A stretch of DNA of 32,246 nt from Methylobacterium iners (GCF_022179305.1 NZ_BPQP01000060.1:1-32246); one strand, 5' to 3'; numbered from the stretch's first letter, positions 5,670 through 14,589 are shown. Program-made: numbers and translations. The notes: a model not told the origin generated them from the letters alone.

Positions 5670-8489
5670 ATGGCGCCGCTGGATCGCCCACTCGTCGTCG
5701 ACACCGGAAAAGCGCTGGAGGAGGCTGCCGCCCTCGGCCTCGAGGAAGGCGAGCGGCCGACGGCCTTGTGCCTATCGGGCGGCGGCATCCGCAGCGCCTC
5801 GTTCTGCCTGGGCGCGCTCCAGGCACTCGCGCATCACGGCCTGCTCAAGGAGTTTCATTATCTCTCGACGGTCTCGGGCGGCGGCTATATCGGCGCCTGG
5901 CTGACCCGGGTGATCCAGAGCCGCCTCGACAACAACCCCGACCAAAGGGCGACGGTGAAGCTCGCCGAGATCGAGGCGCTGATCAGCGCCAGACCCGACG
6001 GGGTGGAAGGCGAGCCGATCCGTAACCTGCGCCGCTTCACCAACTTCCTGATGCCCAATCCAGGCGTGTTCTCACTGGATACCTGGACGGGCGTGCTGCT
6101 CTGGGTCCGCAACGCCCTGATCAACTGGCTCATCTTCGCGCCCGTCTTCGCCGCGATCGTGGCGCTGCCGATCCTGTATTTCGCCGTGGTCTGCGCCGTG
6201 GTCGCGCCGCCGGACTCCTCGGTGCTCGATACCGCCGTCGCGGTGGCCGCCGCCGGGTGCCTGCTCTTCGGCTGCTACCAGGGCCTCGTCACCCTGCCGA
6301 GCCACAGCCATCCGGACGAACCGGTCTCGAAGACCGAACGACCGGATTACGGACCCACCGGCCGCGACCTGGCGCGCCGCGTCGTCCTGCCGATGGTGGC
6401 TTGGTGCCTGCTGGCGCCCCTGGCACTCGGCGCGGTCGTCCCGGACGCGGGCGTTCCCGATGCGGCGCGGGCCGTGTTCTCCACCGAGGGGCCCTGCATC
6501 GCGCCGCCCGCGCTCGCGCCGGCCCCCGTCGCCTGTCCGCCACCGGTCCTCGAACCGGATTCGCCCCTGCAGACCCGCTTTATCCTGCTGCCGCTTCTCA
6601 GCCTGCTCGCCTGCCTGGCGGCCTACGGTCTCGCCTATGTCCAGATCCGCCTCAAATACCCCGATCCGCCGCTCCGCAACGATCATCTCAGGCCGTTCTG
6701 GCGAAGCGGCTGGGCCTTTCTGCTGAGCACGAGCCTGTCGGCGGCCCTGATCTGGTACGGCACCTGGCTGTGCCGCCACCTCGACGTCTTCTGGCTGGCG
6801 CTCGCCGGACCCGCCTGGATCGCCCTCTCCGACGTGCTCCGGACGACGATCTACGTCGCCTTCCGCAAGGAGGGCCTGCGCGCCGATCTCGACCGGGAGT
6901 GGCTGGCGCGCCTCAACGCGGCGAAGCTCTTCCTCGTCCTGGCCGGGACCCTCGTCGGCTCCGTCGTCGTCCTCGGCGGCCTTGCCGTTGCGTCCTTGAG
7001 CAGCGAGGCCTTCTCGGCACTCACGGCCGGCGGCCTGAGCGCGGGCTCCGTCGCCGCCCTGATCGGCAAGAGCGCGAGGACCGCCTTCGCCGCGCAGCAG
7101 ACGGAAGCGACGAAGGCGCGGTTGATCCCGACCGACATCCTCATCGGCATCGGCATCGTGCTGTTCGGGTTGGCGATCCTCGTCGTGTTCGGCCGGGCGG
7201 TCGCGGTCGGCGCGGGCGGGATCGTCTCGGCGTTGACGCCGTCCGCGTCGGCGCCGGTCTGGGGCCTTGCTCTCGCCGTCCTCGCCATCCTCCTCGGAGC
7301 GCTCGCGCTCGCATGGTGGCTCGGACGCAGGATCAACCTCAACCGGTTCTCGCTGCACGCGGTCTACCGGAACCGCCTGGTGCGCGCCTTCCTCGGGTCG
7401 GCGCGGCCGGAGGCGATGGCGCGGCCCGACCGCTTCACGGATTTCGACCCCTTCGACAACCTTCGGGTCACCGATGCCTTCGACCGTCGCGAGCCGATGC
7501 GGCTGATGCCCGTCATCAACGTCGCGCTCAACCGGACGAGCGGGAAGGACACGGCCCGGGCCGAGCGCATGGCCGAGCCCTTCACGATCACGCCTCTGCG
7601 CTGCGGTGCCGCCACCCTGTGCGGCCCGGGCGCCGACCGCGCGAACAAGGCGGCGTGGCAGGGCGCCTATGTCCGAAGCGACGCCTATGCCGGCAACGAA
7701 CGGCAGACCGGCAGCGGTGACGAGGCCAAGGGCATCAGCCTGGGCACCGCCATGACGATCTCCGGCGCGGCGGCGAGCCCGAACATGGGCTACTACTCGT
7801 CGCCGATCGTCGCCTTCGTGATGACCCTGTTCAACGTGAGGCTGGGCGCCTGGCTGCCGAACCCCGGCATGAACGCACAAGGGTCGGACCTCGTCGACAC
7901 GCTCAAGGCGTCGGGACCGCGCAACGCGCTTCCGGCCCTGCTCAATGAATTGCTCGGGCGTTCCGACACGGACAACGATTACCTCTATCTTTCCGACGGC
8001 GGACACTTCGACAATCTCGGCCTCTACGAGATGCTGCGCCGGAAGTGCCGGCTGATCGTCGCGATCGATGCCAGCCAGGACAGGGCGTACAGTTCGGAGG
8101 AGTTCGGCCGGGTGAAGCAGCGGGTCCTGATCGACCTCGGCATCACCATCGATTTCACCTTCGGCGCGAGCAAGGATGGCGAGCCGCTTCCTCCCCCCGG
8201 CTCCCTCGGGCGGATCACCTATCCGAACGGAACGACCGGCAAACTGCTCGTCATCAAGCCTTGGATCGACACCGCGCTGCCCCTCGAGCTGAGGGCGTTC
8301 CTCACGCGCAAGAAGGACTTCCCGCACGAGAGCACGACGAACCAGTTCTTCACGGAGAGTGACTTCGAGAGCTATCGCCGTCTGGGCGAGTACGTCGTGG
8401 ACCGCATCGTCAAAACGGGCTCGTCAAAGGCACCTCCCGGCACGCCGCCCCTACCCTTCCTCGACAAGGTCTTCGCCGGCCTGCCCTAG
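5670..8489 (+). CDS. Patatin-like phospholipase with a large membrane insertion
   Basis: Probably a membrane-embedded serine acyl hydrolase. The 939 residues contain the anion-hole motif SGGGIRS (36-42), the nucleophile region STVSGGGY (66-73; Ser69 predicted) and, far away, the dyad motif DGGHFDNLG (Asp776). This is the patatin/cPLA2-type Ser-Asp dyad. Between the lobes, residues about 148-552 contain roughly ten hydrophobic segments, which should place both lobes on the same side of the membrane if the number is even. The C-terminal lobe is about 553-939. The nucleophile lacks the usual Gly at the first position of GxSxG. The ATG at 5670 has GGGAGAG at good spacing. Its stop overlaps the stop of the convergent rsuA-like gene. 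Substrate unknown; phospholipid is the family expectation. Confidence 0.88.
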   Translation: MAPLDRPLVVDTGKALEEAAALGLEEGERPTALCLSGGGIRSASFCLGALQALAHHGLLKEFHYLSTVSGGGYIGAWLTRVIQSRLDNNPDQRATVKLAEIEALISARPDGVEGEPIRNLRRFTNFLMPNPGVFSLDTWTGVLLWVRNALINWLIFAPVFAAIVALPILYFAVVCAVVAPPDSSVLDTAVAVAAAGCLLFGCYQGLVTLPSHSHPDEPVSKTERPDYGPTGRDLARRVVLPMVAWCLLAPLALGAVVPDAGVPDAARAVFSTEGPCIAPPALAPAPVACPPPVLEPDSPLQTRFILLPLLSLLACLAAYGLAYVQIRLKYPDPPLRNDHLRPFWRSGWAFLLSTSLSAALIWYGTWLCRHLDVFWLALAGPAWIALSDVLRTTIYVAFRKEGLRADLDREWLARLNAAKLFLVLAGTLVGSVVVLGGLAVASLSSEAFSALTAGGLSAGSVAALIGKSARTAFAAQQTEATKARLIPTDILIGIGIVLFGLAILVVFGRAVAVGAGGIVSALTPSASAPVWGLALAVLAILLGALALAWWLGRRINLNRFSLHAVYRNRLVRAFLGSARPEAMARPDRFTDFDPFDNLRVTDAFDRREPMRLMPVINVALNRTSGKDTARAERMAEPFTITPLRCGAATLCGPGADRANKAAWQGAYVRSDAYAGNERQTGSGDEAKGISLGTAMTISGAAASPNMGYYSSPIVAFVMTLFNVRLGAWLPNPGMNAQGSDLVDTLKASGPRNALPALLNELLGRSDTDNDYLYLSDGGHFDNLGLYEMLRRKCRLIVAIDASQDRAYSSEEFGRVKQRVLIDLGITIDFTFGASKDGEPLPPPGSLGRITYPNGTTGKLLVIKPWIDTALPLELRAFLTRKKDFPHESTTNQFFTESDFESYRRLGEYVVDRIVKTGSSKAPPGTPPLPFLDKVFAGLP

Positions 8490-9268
8490 GGTTCGCGGAG
8501 CCGGACGTCCTGACCTTGCGGCGCGGCGAAGATCGCGGCGAGGTCGTGGGATCGCAGGATGCGGTAGCTGCCGGCCGCCAGATCCTCCGGCAGCGCGAGG
8601 CCCCCGACCCGGTCGCGGTGCAGCGCCGTGACGTGGTTGCCGAGCGCCGCGAACATGCGGCGGACCTGATGGTAGCGGCCCTCGTGGAGGGTCACTGCGG
8701 CGTGGGTGGCGTCGTGGGCCTGCATCTCCGCGGGAAGAAGCGGCTTGTCCTCGCCCTCCAGCATCAGGGTGCCCGAGGCGAACCGCTCGGCCTCGTCGCC
8801 GCGCAACGGGCGGTCGAGGGTGACCTGGTAGCGCTTGGCCACGCTGGCCCGCGGCGCGATGATCCGGTGGAGCAGGGCGCCGTCGTCGGTGAGCAGCAGG
8901 AGGCCCGAGGTCTCCTTGTCGAGGCGGCCGACGGACGAGAGAGCGGGGTCGCGCCGCCGCCAGCGCTCCGGCAGCAGGCCGTAGACGAGCGGGCCGGCCT
9001 CCTTGTGCGAGCAGGTGACCCCGAGCGGCTTGTGCAGCATCAGGGTGAGGCCGGGCGGCGGGTCCAGCGGCTCGCCGTCGACGGTCATCCGGTCGGAAAG
9101 GTCGGGCGTCACCGCGATGCGCCGGTCGGAAGCCCGCAGGGGGGCGCCATCGAGGACGATGAGCCCGGCGCGGGCGAGGAGCCCGATCTCCCGGCGGGAG
9201 CCGTAGCCGAGATTGGCGAGCAGCCGGTCGAGGCGCAGGCTCGCGCCCTTGCTCGGGCCGGGGCTCAC
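8486..9268 (-). CDS. rsuA: RsuA-family 16S rRNA pseudouridine synthase
   Basis: Isomerises a specific uridine in 16S rRNA (U516 in the E. coli family member). The 260 residues have an N-terminal S4 RNA-binding domain (about 11-55, LRLDRLLANLGYGSRRE) and the pseudouridine synthase core with catalytic Asp117 in GRLDKETSGLLLL (114-126) and the later YHQVRRMFAALGNHV. I chose the GTG at 9268: it gives a 4-bp GTGA overlap with the stop of the upstream methyltransferase gene, and the longer open frame is only that gene's shadow. The RsuA/RluB/RluE subfamilies are hard to separate by eye. Translational coupling to a putative 16S rRNA methyltransferase supports a 16S role. Confidence 0.9.
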   Translation of the reverse strand: MSPGPSKGASLRLDRLLANLGYGSRREIGLLARAGLIVLDGAPLRASDRRIAVTPDLSDRMTVDGEPLDPPPGLTLMLHKPLGVTCSHKEAGPLVYGLLPERWRRRDPALSSVGRLDKETSGLLLLTDDGALLHRIIAPRASVAKRYQVTLDRPLRGDEAERFASGTLMLEGEDKPLLPAEMQAHDATHAAVTLHEGRYHQVRRMFAALGNHVTALHRDRVGGLALPEDLAAGSYRILRSHDLAAIFAAPQGQDVRLREP

Positions 9269-10185
9269 TTGCGGGCTTCGTAGATCTTGTAGCCGCCCGA
9301 GGCGGCCTTGAGCGCGACCGTCTTGAAGGCCGCGTTCAGGGGCGCCTCGTAGGGCAGGTGGGTGTTGGCCGTGAGCCAGAGCGTGCCCCCGGGGCGCAGG
9401 GCCTCGGCCGCCCGGGCGATGAAGCTCTGGCCGAGCGCCTGGTCCTCGCTGCCGCCGTCGTGGAAGGGCGGGTTCATCACCACGAAGTCGAGGCGCGACA
9501 GGTCGGCCGGGCGCTCGCGGAGGTCGGCCCACAGGAAGGTCGCACGCGGATCGCCGACGTTGCGGCGCGCCATCTCGATCGCGCGCCGGTCGAGGTCCAC
9601 GAGGGCGAGGGCGCTGACCGCGTCCGAGGCCAGCACGGCGCGGGCGAGGATGCCGAGGCCGCAGCCGAAATCGGCGCCGCGCCCGGAGAGCGGCGGCAGG
9701 TTCGCGAGGAGCAGCGCCGTCCCCGGATCAATCCGGTCCCACGAGAAGATGCCGGGCTGCGTGCAGAGCGCCAGGTTGTCGATGTGGCGGGGGCCGCCCT
9801 CGCGGATCGCCTCGTCGAGACCGCTGAGGATGTCGGGTCTCTGCACGCTGCAGACGCGGTGATGCCGCCGCCCGGTCTCGGCCGGCGTGCAGCCGAAGGC
9901 GAGAAGCTCGCGACCGAGCCGCGAGCCGCCCCGATCCTTGGGCGCCAGGGCGACGAGGTGGCCGTTGCCGCGCAGCGCGCGCAGGGCGAGGGCCAGCGCG
10001 TAGCGGCGCTCGATGGTGCCGGCGGGCGCCAGCATCACGACCTCGTCGAGGCTCGCGCGCTCGAAATCCTCCAGCCGCGCCGAGCCGGGCACGAGCGGCG
10101 AGACCTGCAGGGCGCCAGCGGGAATGTTCGCGAGCTCGGCGGGCGGCGCTCCGTAGACCAAGGGCGGGGGTGCTTTCGTGGACAT
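9265..10185 (-). CDS. rsmC: RsmC-like class I SAM methyltransferase
   Basis: A 306-residue methyltransferase of the RsmC/RlmG type (guanine N2 in rRNA). It has the doubled layout of that family: a degenerate N-terminal half (about 1-130) and a catalytic C-terminal half with the SAM motif ADFGCGLGIL (171-180), acidic VDLDRRAIEMARRN (196-209) and NPPFH (238-242), which marks N-methylation of a base. It ends in GGYKIYEARK. I chose the ATG at 10185, giving MSTKAPPPLVYG; the ribosome site is weak, so the start is less certain than the identity. Its stop overlaps the rsuA-like GTG start by 4 bp. The 16S G1207 target is inferred from the family. Confidence 0.85.
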   Translation of the reverse strand: MSTKAPPPLVYGAPPAELANIPAGALQVSPLVPGSARLEDFERASLDEVVMLAPAGTIERRYALALALRALRGNGHLVALAPKDRGGSRLGRELLAFGCTPAETGRRHHRVCSVQRPDILSGLDEAIREGGPRHIDNLALCTQPGIFSWDRIDPGTALLLANLPPLSGRGADFGCGLGILARAVLASDAVSALALVDLDRRAIEMARRNVGDPRATFLWADLRERPADLSRLDFVVMNPPFHDGGSEDQALGQSFIARAAEALRPGGTLWLTANTHLPYEAPLNAAFKTVALKAASGGYKIYEARK

Positions 10186-10577
10186 TGAAGACGAATCCGA
10201 CGCGACGGCGCGAGCGCCTCGACGGCTCAGGGCGGGATGGGGAGGGTGGACGATGAGCCGACGACCGAATCGTGGCCGGCTCACGGATTCGTAGCGCGGG
10301 CGGCGCGACGAGGGAAGATTAACTTCGATGTCGATGGAAACTGTCGAAGATGGAACGAATCTGTTGAAACCCTGCCGTCAAGTCGTTGTGCACTAGAAGT
10401 GAGCATTCACGCATCGGGCGTGGCGCCGAATCAAGTCTGCTCAAATCCAGACGCAAGGCCCACTCCTTGAACAGACCACCCACGCGCGTTCCAAAGCATC
10501 AACTCGGCTCGCCCGGCTTGGTTCAACGCGCCGATTTTCCTTCCACAACATAGGCTTGGCCGCACGAAAACCGGGCC
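10186..10577. other. 392-bp gap without a clear gene
   Basis: This lies between the 3' end of era and the start of the rsmC-like gene, both on the minus strand. A relatively AT-rich patch at about 10310-10420 is the likely promoter region for rsmC-rsuA. It contains a weak inverted repeat CTTCGA/TCGAAG (about 10324-10350). A 77-codon plus-strand frame here has no family features. In many Rhizobiales recO follows era; it is not here. Confidence 0.5.
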
Positions 10578-11519
10578 TCACCCGCGCGGGAACTCGAGAC
10601 CCATCTCGCGGTAGCGGGCCGGGTCGTCCGCCCAGTTCTCGCGGACCTTCACGTGCAGGAAGAGGTGGACGCGCGTCTCCGCGACCTCGGCGATCTCGAG
10701 GCGCGCCGCCTGCCCGATCGCCTTGATGGTCTGGCCGCCCTTGCCCAGCACGATCGAGCGCTGGCTCTCGCGCTCGACGAAGATCGTCTGCTCGATCCGC
10801 ACCGAGCCGTCGGGCCTCGCCTGCCACTGGTCGGTCTCGACCGTCGAGCGATAGGGCAGCTCCTCGTGGAGCCGGTCGTAGAGCTTCTCGCGGGTGATCT
10901 CGGCCGCGAGCATGCGCAGCGGCGCGTCGGAGACCTGATCCTCCGGGTAGAGCCAGGGGCTCTCGGGCATCATCCCGGCCAGCGTTCCCTTGAGCGCGTC
11001 GACCCCGTCGCCGTTCAGCGCCGAGATCATGAAGGTGTGAGCGAAGGACACCCGCTCGTTCAGCGTGGCGGCGAGCGCCAGGAGCCTCTCGCGGGGAATG
11101 AGGTCGATCTTGTTGAGGATCAGGATCTTGGGCCGGCGCAGATCCGGCAATCGCACGAGGATCGCCTCCACCTCGTCGTCGACCCCCTTGCGCGCGTCGA
11201 TGAGCAGGCACACGGCGTCGGCATCGGCGGCCCCGCTCCAGGCGGAATGGACCATCGCGCGGTCGAGCCGGCGCTTGGGCGCGAAGATGCCCGGCGTGTC
11301 GACGAGGACGATCTGGGACTGACCCTCCATCGCGATGCCGCGCACCAGCGCCCGGGTGGTCTGGACCTTGCGCGAGACGATGGAGACCTTGGTGCCGACG
11401 AGGCTGTTGAGCAGGGTCGACTTGCCGGCGTTCGGCACGCCGATCAGCGCGACGAAGCCCGCCTTGGTGCCGGGGGCCGATCCGGATGTCTCCTCGGCGC
11501 CGTGCTCGTCCTCAGGCAT
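10578..11519 (-). CDS. era: GTPase Era
   Basis: Ribosome-assembly GTPase that binds the 3' end of 16S rRNA. The 313 residues carry G1 GVPNAGKS (27-34), G2 QTTR (53-56), G3 DTPG (74-77), G4 NKID (136-139) and a C-terminal KH domain with the loop GKGGQTIK (259-266). All key residues are present. The ATG at 11519 overlaps the end of rnc by 8 bp, so translation is probably coupled. It is last in the minus-strand group pdxJ-acpS-lepB-rnc-era. The N-terminus has about 15 acidic/flexible residues before the G domain, which is unremarkable for the group. Confidence 0.98.
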   Translation of the reverse strand: MPEDEHGAEETSGSAPGTKAGFVALIGVPNAGKSTLLNSLVGTKVSIVSRKVQTTRALVRGIAMEGQSQIVLVDTPGIFAPKRRLDRAMVHSAWSGAADADAVCLLIDARKGVDDEVEAILVRLPDLRRPKILILNKIDLIPRERLLALAATLNERVSFAHTFMISALNGDGVDALKGTLAGMMPESPWLYPEDQVSDAPLRMLAAEITREKLYDRLHEELPYRSTVETDQWQARPDGSVRIEQTIFVERESQRSIVLGKGGQTIKAIGQAARLEIAEVAETRVHLFLHVKVRENWADDPARYREMGLEFPRG

Positions 11520-12306
11520 CGCCCTCTCCTCCCTCGGTCCCGGCCGAGGCCTCGTTCCTGCCGGCCGCCCAGGCGACGCCCTCCCGGTCGAGGATCGCCG
11601 CGGCCGCCTCCTGCTCCGCTAGGCGCTTGGCGGTGCCGCTGCCGAAGCCCGCCTCGATGCCCTTGACCCGGGCGGCGATGCGGAAGCGCGGCGCGTGGTC
11701 GGGGCCTGAGCGCTCCACGACCTCGTAGAGGGGGATGGGCAGTCCCCGGCCCATCGCCCATTCCTGCAGCGCGGATTTCGCGTCGCGCCCGCGCGGCGCG
11801 GCGGTATCGGTGGCCGGCGCGAAGGCGGCGTTCACGATGGCCTTGGCCGCCGGGTAGCCGGCATCGAGGAAGACCGCGCCGAGGATCGCCTCGCAGACAT
11901 CGGCCAGGATGGTCTGGTTGCGCCGCCCCCCACCCTGGACCTCGCCGGGTCCGAGCGCGAGGTGGGGCCCGACATCCCAGGCGGTCGCCACCGCGGCACA
12001 GGTCTCGCGGCGGACGAGGCCGGCGAGTCGGCGCGAGAGCTCGCCCTCGTCGCAGTGCGGGAAGGCGGCGTAGAGCAGCTCGGCGATGGCGAGGCCGAGC
12101 ACCCGGTCGCCCAGGAATTCGAGGCGCTGGTAGCTGCCCAGCCGCCCGCCGCCGGCCTTGCTGACATGGGTCAGGGCGAGGGCGAGGAGCGCAGGATCGG
12201 CGAAGGCGTGGCCGATCCGGCCTTCGAGCACCGTCAGCGCAGGCTTGGGCCGGTGCGCGCGCCGCGCTCGGCTGGAGGGGCGCGGCGCCTCCGTCACCTC
12301 GCCCAT
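11512..12306 (-). CDS. rnc: Ribonuclease III
   Basis: Double-strand-specific endoribonuclease acting in rRNA processing and mRNA turnover. The 264 residues contain the catalytic signature RLEFLGDRVL (61-70; Glu63, Asp67), the second acidic pair in ADVCEAILGAVFLD (135-148; Asp136, Glu139) and a C-terminal double-stranded-RNA-binding domain (about 175-245, starting DAKSALQEWAMGRGLPIPLY). The residue before the signature Arg is Gln, where Glu is usual. The ATG at 12306 is taken as start; an adjacent GTG at 12309 is equally possible because lepB stops only a few bases upstream. It overlaps era by 8 bp at its 3' end. Confidence 0.97.
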   Translation of the reverse strand: MGEVTEAPRPSSRARRAHRPKPALTVLEGRIGHAFADPALLALALTHVSKAGGGRLGSYQRLEFLGDRVLGLAIAELLYAAFPHCDEGELSRRLAGLVRRETCAAVATAWDVGPHLALGPGEVQGGGRRNQTILADVCEAILGAVFLDAGYPAAKAIVNAAFAPATDTAAPRGRDAKSALQEWAMGRGLPIPLYEVVERSGPDHAPRFRIAARVKGIEAGFGSGTAKRLAEQEAAAAILDREGVAWAAGRNEASAGTEGGEGDA

Positions 12307-12310
12307 CACC

Positions 12311-13111
12311 CTAGCGAATGGCGCTGAAGAGACGGTTCCAGCGCACGTTCGCGGGCCAGTTCCAGACCTGCCAGGCGGCGGTGCCCTCGTCGATCGAGAA
12401 GAAGATCATCTCGGCCCGCCCGACGAAGTTCTCGAAGGGCACGAAGCCGACATTGGCGAGGTCGCGCGAATCCGTGGAATTGTCGCGGTTGTCGCCCATC
12501 ATGAAGAACCGGCCAGGCGGCACGGTGTAGGCCTCGGTGTTGTCCCAGTAGCCGTTGTCGCCGTCGCGCTCGATCACGAGGTGGGTCACCCCGCCCGGCA
12601 GGGTCTCGATGTACTGCTCGGCCTTCGCCTGCTCGCCGTAGGGACCGGTGGTCTCGTAGGGCGTGGTGCGCTCGCGCTTGACCGGCACGTCGTTGATGTA
12701 GAGGAGCCCCGCCTTCATCTGGATCTTGTCGCCGGGCAGGCCGATCACGCGCTTGATGTAGTCGGTGGCGTTGTCCTTGGGCAGCTTGAACACGGCGATG
12801 TCGCCGCGCTTCGGCTCGGCGCCCCAGATCCGCCCCTCGGCCTTGAAGGGCAGGTACTCGCTCAGCGGCAGGGAGTACTTGGAATAGCCGTAGGTGTATT
12901 TCGAGACGAAGAGGTAGTCGCCGATCAGCAGGGTCGGCACCAGCGAGCCCGAGGGGATGTTGAAGGGCTGGAACAGCAGCGTGCGCACCACTAGCGCGAT
13001 CAGCAGCGCCTGGGTGCCGACCTTGAGCGTCTCCTTGATGCTCGCCCAGGCACCGGGCTCCGCGGCCCTCGCCGCCCGCTTCGTCTCGTGGTCCACGCGC
13101 GCACGTTCCAT
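12311..13111 (-). CDS. lepB: Signal peptidase I
   Basis: Membrane endopeptidase that removes signal peptides from Sec and Tat substrates. The 266 residues have one N-terminal transmembrane anchor (about 30-48, TQALLIALVVRTLLF), the catalytic box NIPSGSLVPTLLIGDY (51-66; Ser56), the general-base box DYIKRVIGLPGDKI (117-130; Lys120) and the late box GDNRDNSTDSR. The residue after the catalytic Ser is Leu where Met is nearly universal. I chose the ATG at 13111 because the preceding 86 codons of open frame run through a palindromic intergenic element and have no protein character; CGGAGA lies upstream. It is followed at once by rnc and era. Confidence 0.97.
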   Translation of the reverse strand: MERARVDHETKRAARAAEPGAWASIKETLKVGTQALLIALVVRTLLFQPFNIPSGSLVPTLLIGDYLFVSKYTYGYSKYSLPLSEYLPFKAEGRIWGAEPKRGDIAVFKLPKDNATDYIKRVIGLPGDKIQMKAGLLYINDVPVKRERTTPYETTGPYGEQAKAEQYIETLPGGVTHLVIERDGDNGYWDNTEAYTVPPGRFFMMGDNRDNSTDSRDLANVGFVPFENFVGRAEMIFFSIDEGTAAWQVWNWPANVRWNRLFSAIR

Positions 13112-13300
13112 TCTGTCTGTCGTCTCCGGCTCGCCGCGCGCAGGCCTCAGAGGCGGGTCACCCCTGCGTCCCGCTGCGAAAATCCCGAGTTCCTGATCCG
13201 CGGTGTGGGCGGGTCTAGACCATGCCGGCTTACCCGGCAACGCGAGCCATCGAAGCTCCGAACCCGGGTCGAAGGGGAGCTCCCCGAACGACCGAAGCCC

Positions 13301-13347
13301 AAACCCATGATTCCGGGGCCGCGGAGCGGAGCCCGGAATCACGGTTT
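13301..13347. repeat. Intergenic palindrome, CCCGGAATCA type
   Basis: TGATTCCGGG (13308-13317) and CCCGGAATCA (13332-13341) are a perfect 10-bp inverted repeat with a 14-nt loop. Pairing extends outward through AAACC/GGTTT with one mismatch and one bulge. It lies in the 289-bp gap between acpS and lepB. The arms resemble those of the element at 20603-20674, so both probably belong to one dispersed family. Confidence 0.6.
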
Positions 13348-13400
13348 TGGTGAAGCGACGGGGTCGCATACCGCGCGAGGAGCGGCGGCCCCGCCGCCGG

Positions 13401-13814
13401 CTAGACCGGCACCCCGTCGAGCGGCACCGCCTCGATGATCACGAAAGCCTGCGCCATCGGCGGGTCGTCGGTGAGGCTGACATGGATCGCCGCCCGGTGC
13501 CCCGCCGGGACCATGGCCTCCAGCCGCGCCAGGGCGCCGCCGCCGAGCCTCAGGGTCGGCCGGCCGCCGGGCAGGTTGACGACCTCCATGTCGCGCCAGA
13601 ACACGCCCCGGCTCATGCCCGTGCCGAGCGCCTTGGCGCAGGCCTCCTTGGCGGCGAAGCGGCGGGCGTAGGACGGCGCCCGCGCCGCCCGACCATCGGA
13701 TTTGGCGCGCTCGCCCTCCGTGAAGACGCGATGGGTGAAGCGCTCGCCGTAGCGGGCCAGCGACTTCTCGATCCGGCGGATGTCGCAGAGGTCGGAGCCG
13801 ATGCCGAGGATCAT
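13401..13814 (-). CDS. acpS: Holo-[acyl-carrier-protein] synthase
   Basis: Transfers 4'-phosphopantetheine from coenzyme A to a serine of acyl carrier protein, activating it for fatty acid synthesis. The 137 residues are typical. Key features are [16 protein letters not shown] at the N-terminus (Asp8 binds the metal), RVFTEGE (29-35) and [16 protein letters not shown], which carries the conserved Glu/Lys. The ATG at 13814 forms a 4-bp ATGA overlap with the pdxJ stop, so the two are translationally coupled. The pdxJ-acpS pair is widespread in proteobacteria. Downstream lies a 289-bp gap with a palindromic element before lepB. Confidence 0.97.
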   Translation of the reverse strand: MILGIGSDLCDIRRIEKSLARYGERFTHRVFTEGERAKSDGRAARAPSYARRFAAKEACAKALGTGMSRGVFWRDMEVVNLPGGRPTLRLGGGALARLEAMVPAGHRAAIHVSLTDDPPMAQAFVIIEAVPLDGVPV

Positions 13815-14548
13815 GCGCGCGCCGCGTCCATCGCCGCGCGCATGTCGCGCACCGCCTGTCCCAGCCCGACGAAGATCGCCTCGCCGATGAGCGCATGGCC
13901 GATATTGAGCTCGGCGATCTGCGGCAGCCGGGCGACGGCGCCGACGCTGTCGAGGGCGAGGCCGTGGCCGGCATGGATCTCGAGGCCGAGTCCGGCGCCG
14001 TATTCCGCCGCACGGGCGATCCGGGCGAGTTCGGCCGCCGTGCGCTCCGCATCGCCCGCGGCGACCGCCTCGCAATAGGTGCCGGTGTGGAGCTCGACCA
14101 CGGGCGCCTTCAGCGCATGCGCCATGTCCATGACCACCTCGTCCGGCTCGACGAAGAGCGAGACGCGGATTCCCGCGCCGCTCAGCGCGGCGATCCGGGG
14201 CGTGAGGTGGTCGCGGCCGCCGATGATGTCGAGGCCGCCCTCGGTGGTGCGCTCCTCGCGCTTCTCGGGGACCAGGCAGGCCGCGTGGGGACGCAATCGG
14301 ATCGCCAGCGCGATCATCTCGTCGGTGGCCGCCATCTCGAAGTTGAGCGGCACGGTCAGCACCCGCGCCAGGGTTTCCATGTCGGCGTCGCGGATATGCC
14401 GCCGGTCCTCGCGCAGATGGGCGGTGATGCCGTCGGCGCCCGCCTCGACGGCGGTGCGGGCCGCGCGGATCGGATCGGGATGGACGCCGCCCCGGGCGTT
14501 CCGCACGGTCGCGACGTGGTCGATGTTGACGCCGAGGCGAAGGGGCAT
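13811..14548 (-). CDS. pdxJ: Pyridoxine 5'-phosphate synthase
   Basis: Condenses 1-deoxyxylulose 5-phosphate with 3-amino-2-oxopropyl phosphate to give pyridoxine phosphate in the DXP-dependent vitamin B6 route. The 245-residue TIM barrel starts [20 protein letters not shown] and keeps [40 protein letters not shown] and IHAGHGL. I prefer the ATG at 14548, where the family start motif falls, over a GTG at 14569 that overlaps a small palindrome and has its Shine-Dalgarno too close. It overlaps acpS by 4 bp. Confidence 0.96.
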   Translation of the reverse strand: MPLRLGVNIDHVATVRNARGGVHPDPIRAARTAVEAGADGITAHLREDRRHIRDADMETLARVLTVPLNFEMAATDEMIALAIRLRPHAACLVPEKREERTTEGGLDIIGGRDHLTPRIAALSGAGIRVSLFVEPDEVVMDMAHALKAPVVELHTGTYCEAVAAGDAERTAAELARIARAAEYGAGLGLEIHAGHGLALDSVGAVARLPQIAELNIGHALIGEAIFVGLGQAVRDMRAAMDAARA

Positions 14549-14568
14549 GGGCGGTTCCGGCAGTGTCA

Positions 14569-14589
14569 CCCTCCCCTTGCGGGGGAGGG
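14569..14589. repeat. CCCTCCCC/GGGGAGGG palindrome
   Basis: CCCTCCCC (14569-14576) and GGGGAGGG (14582-14589) form an 8-bp perfect stem with a 5-nt loop. It lies just upstream of pdxJ, between it and the divergent PH-domain gene. It resembles the arms of the larger element at 22807-22898 and may be a fragment of that family. Confidence 0.45.

Noticed and set aside
6072-8327. 751-codon antisense frame over the patatin-like gene
   Set aside because: High-GC shadow frame, Arg/Gly/Asp-rich with no domain; the sense frame has clear motifs and membrane segments.
10237-10470. 77-codon plus-strand frame in the era-rsmC gap
   Set aside because: No ribosome site, no family features, crosses the probable promoter region.
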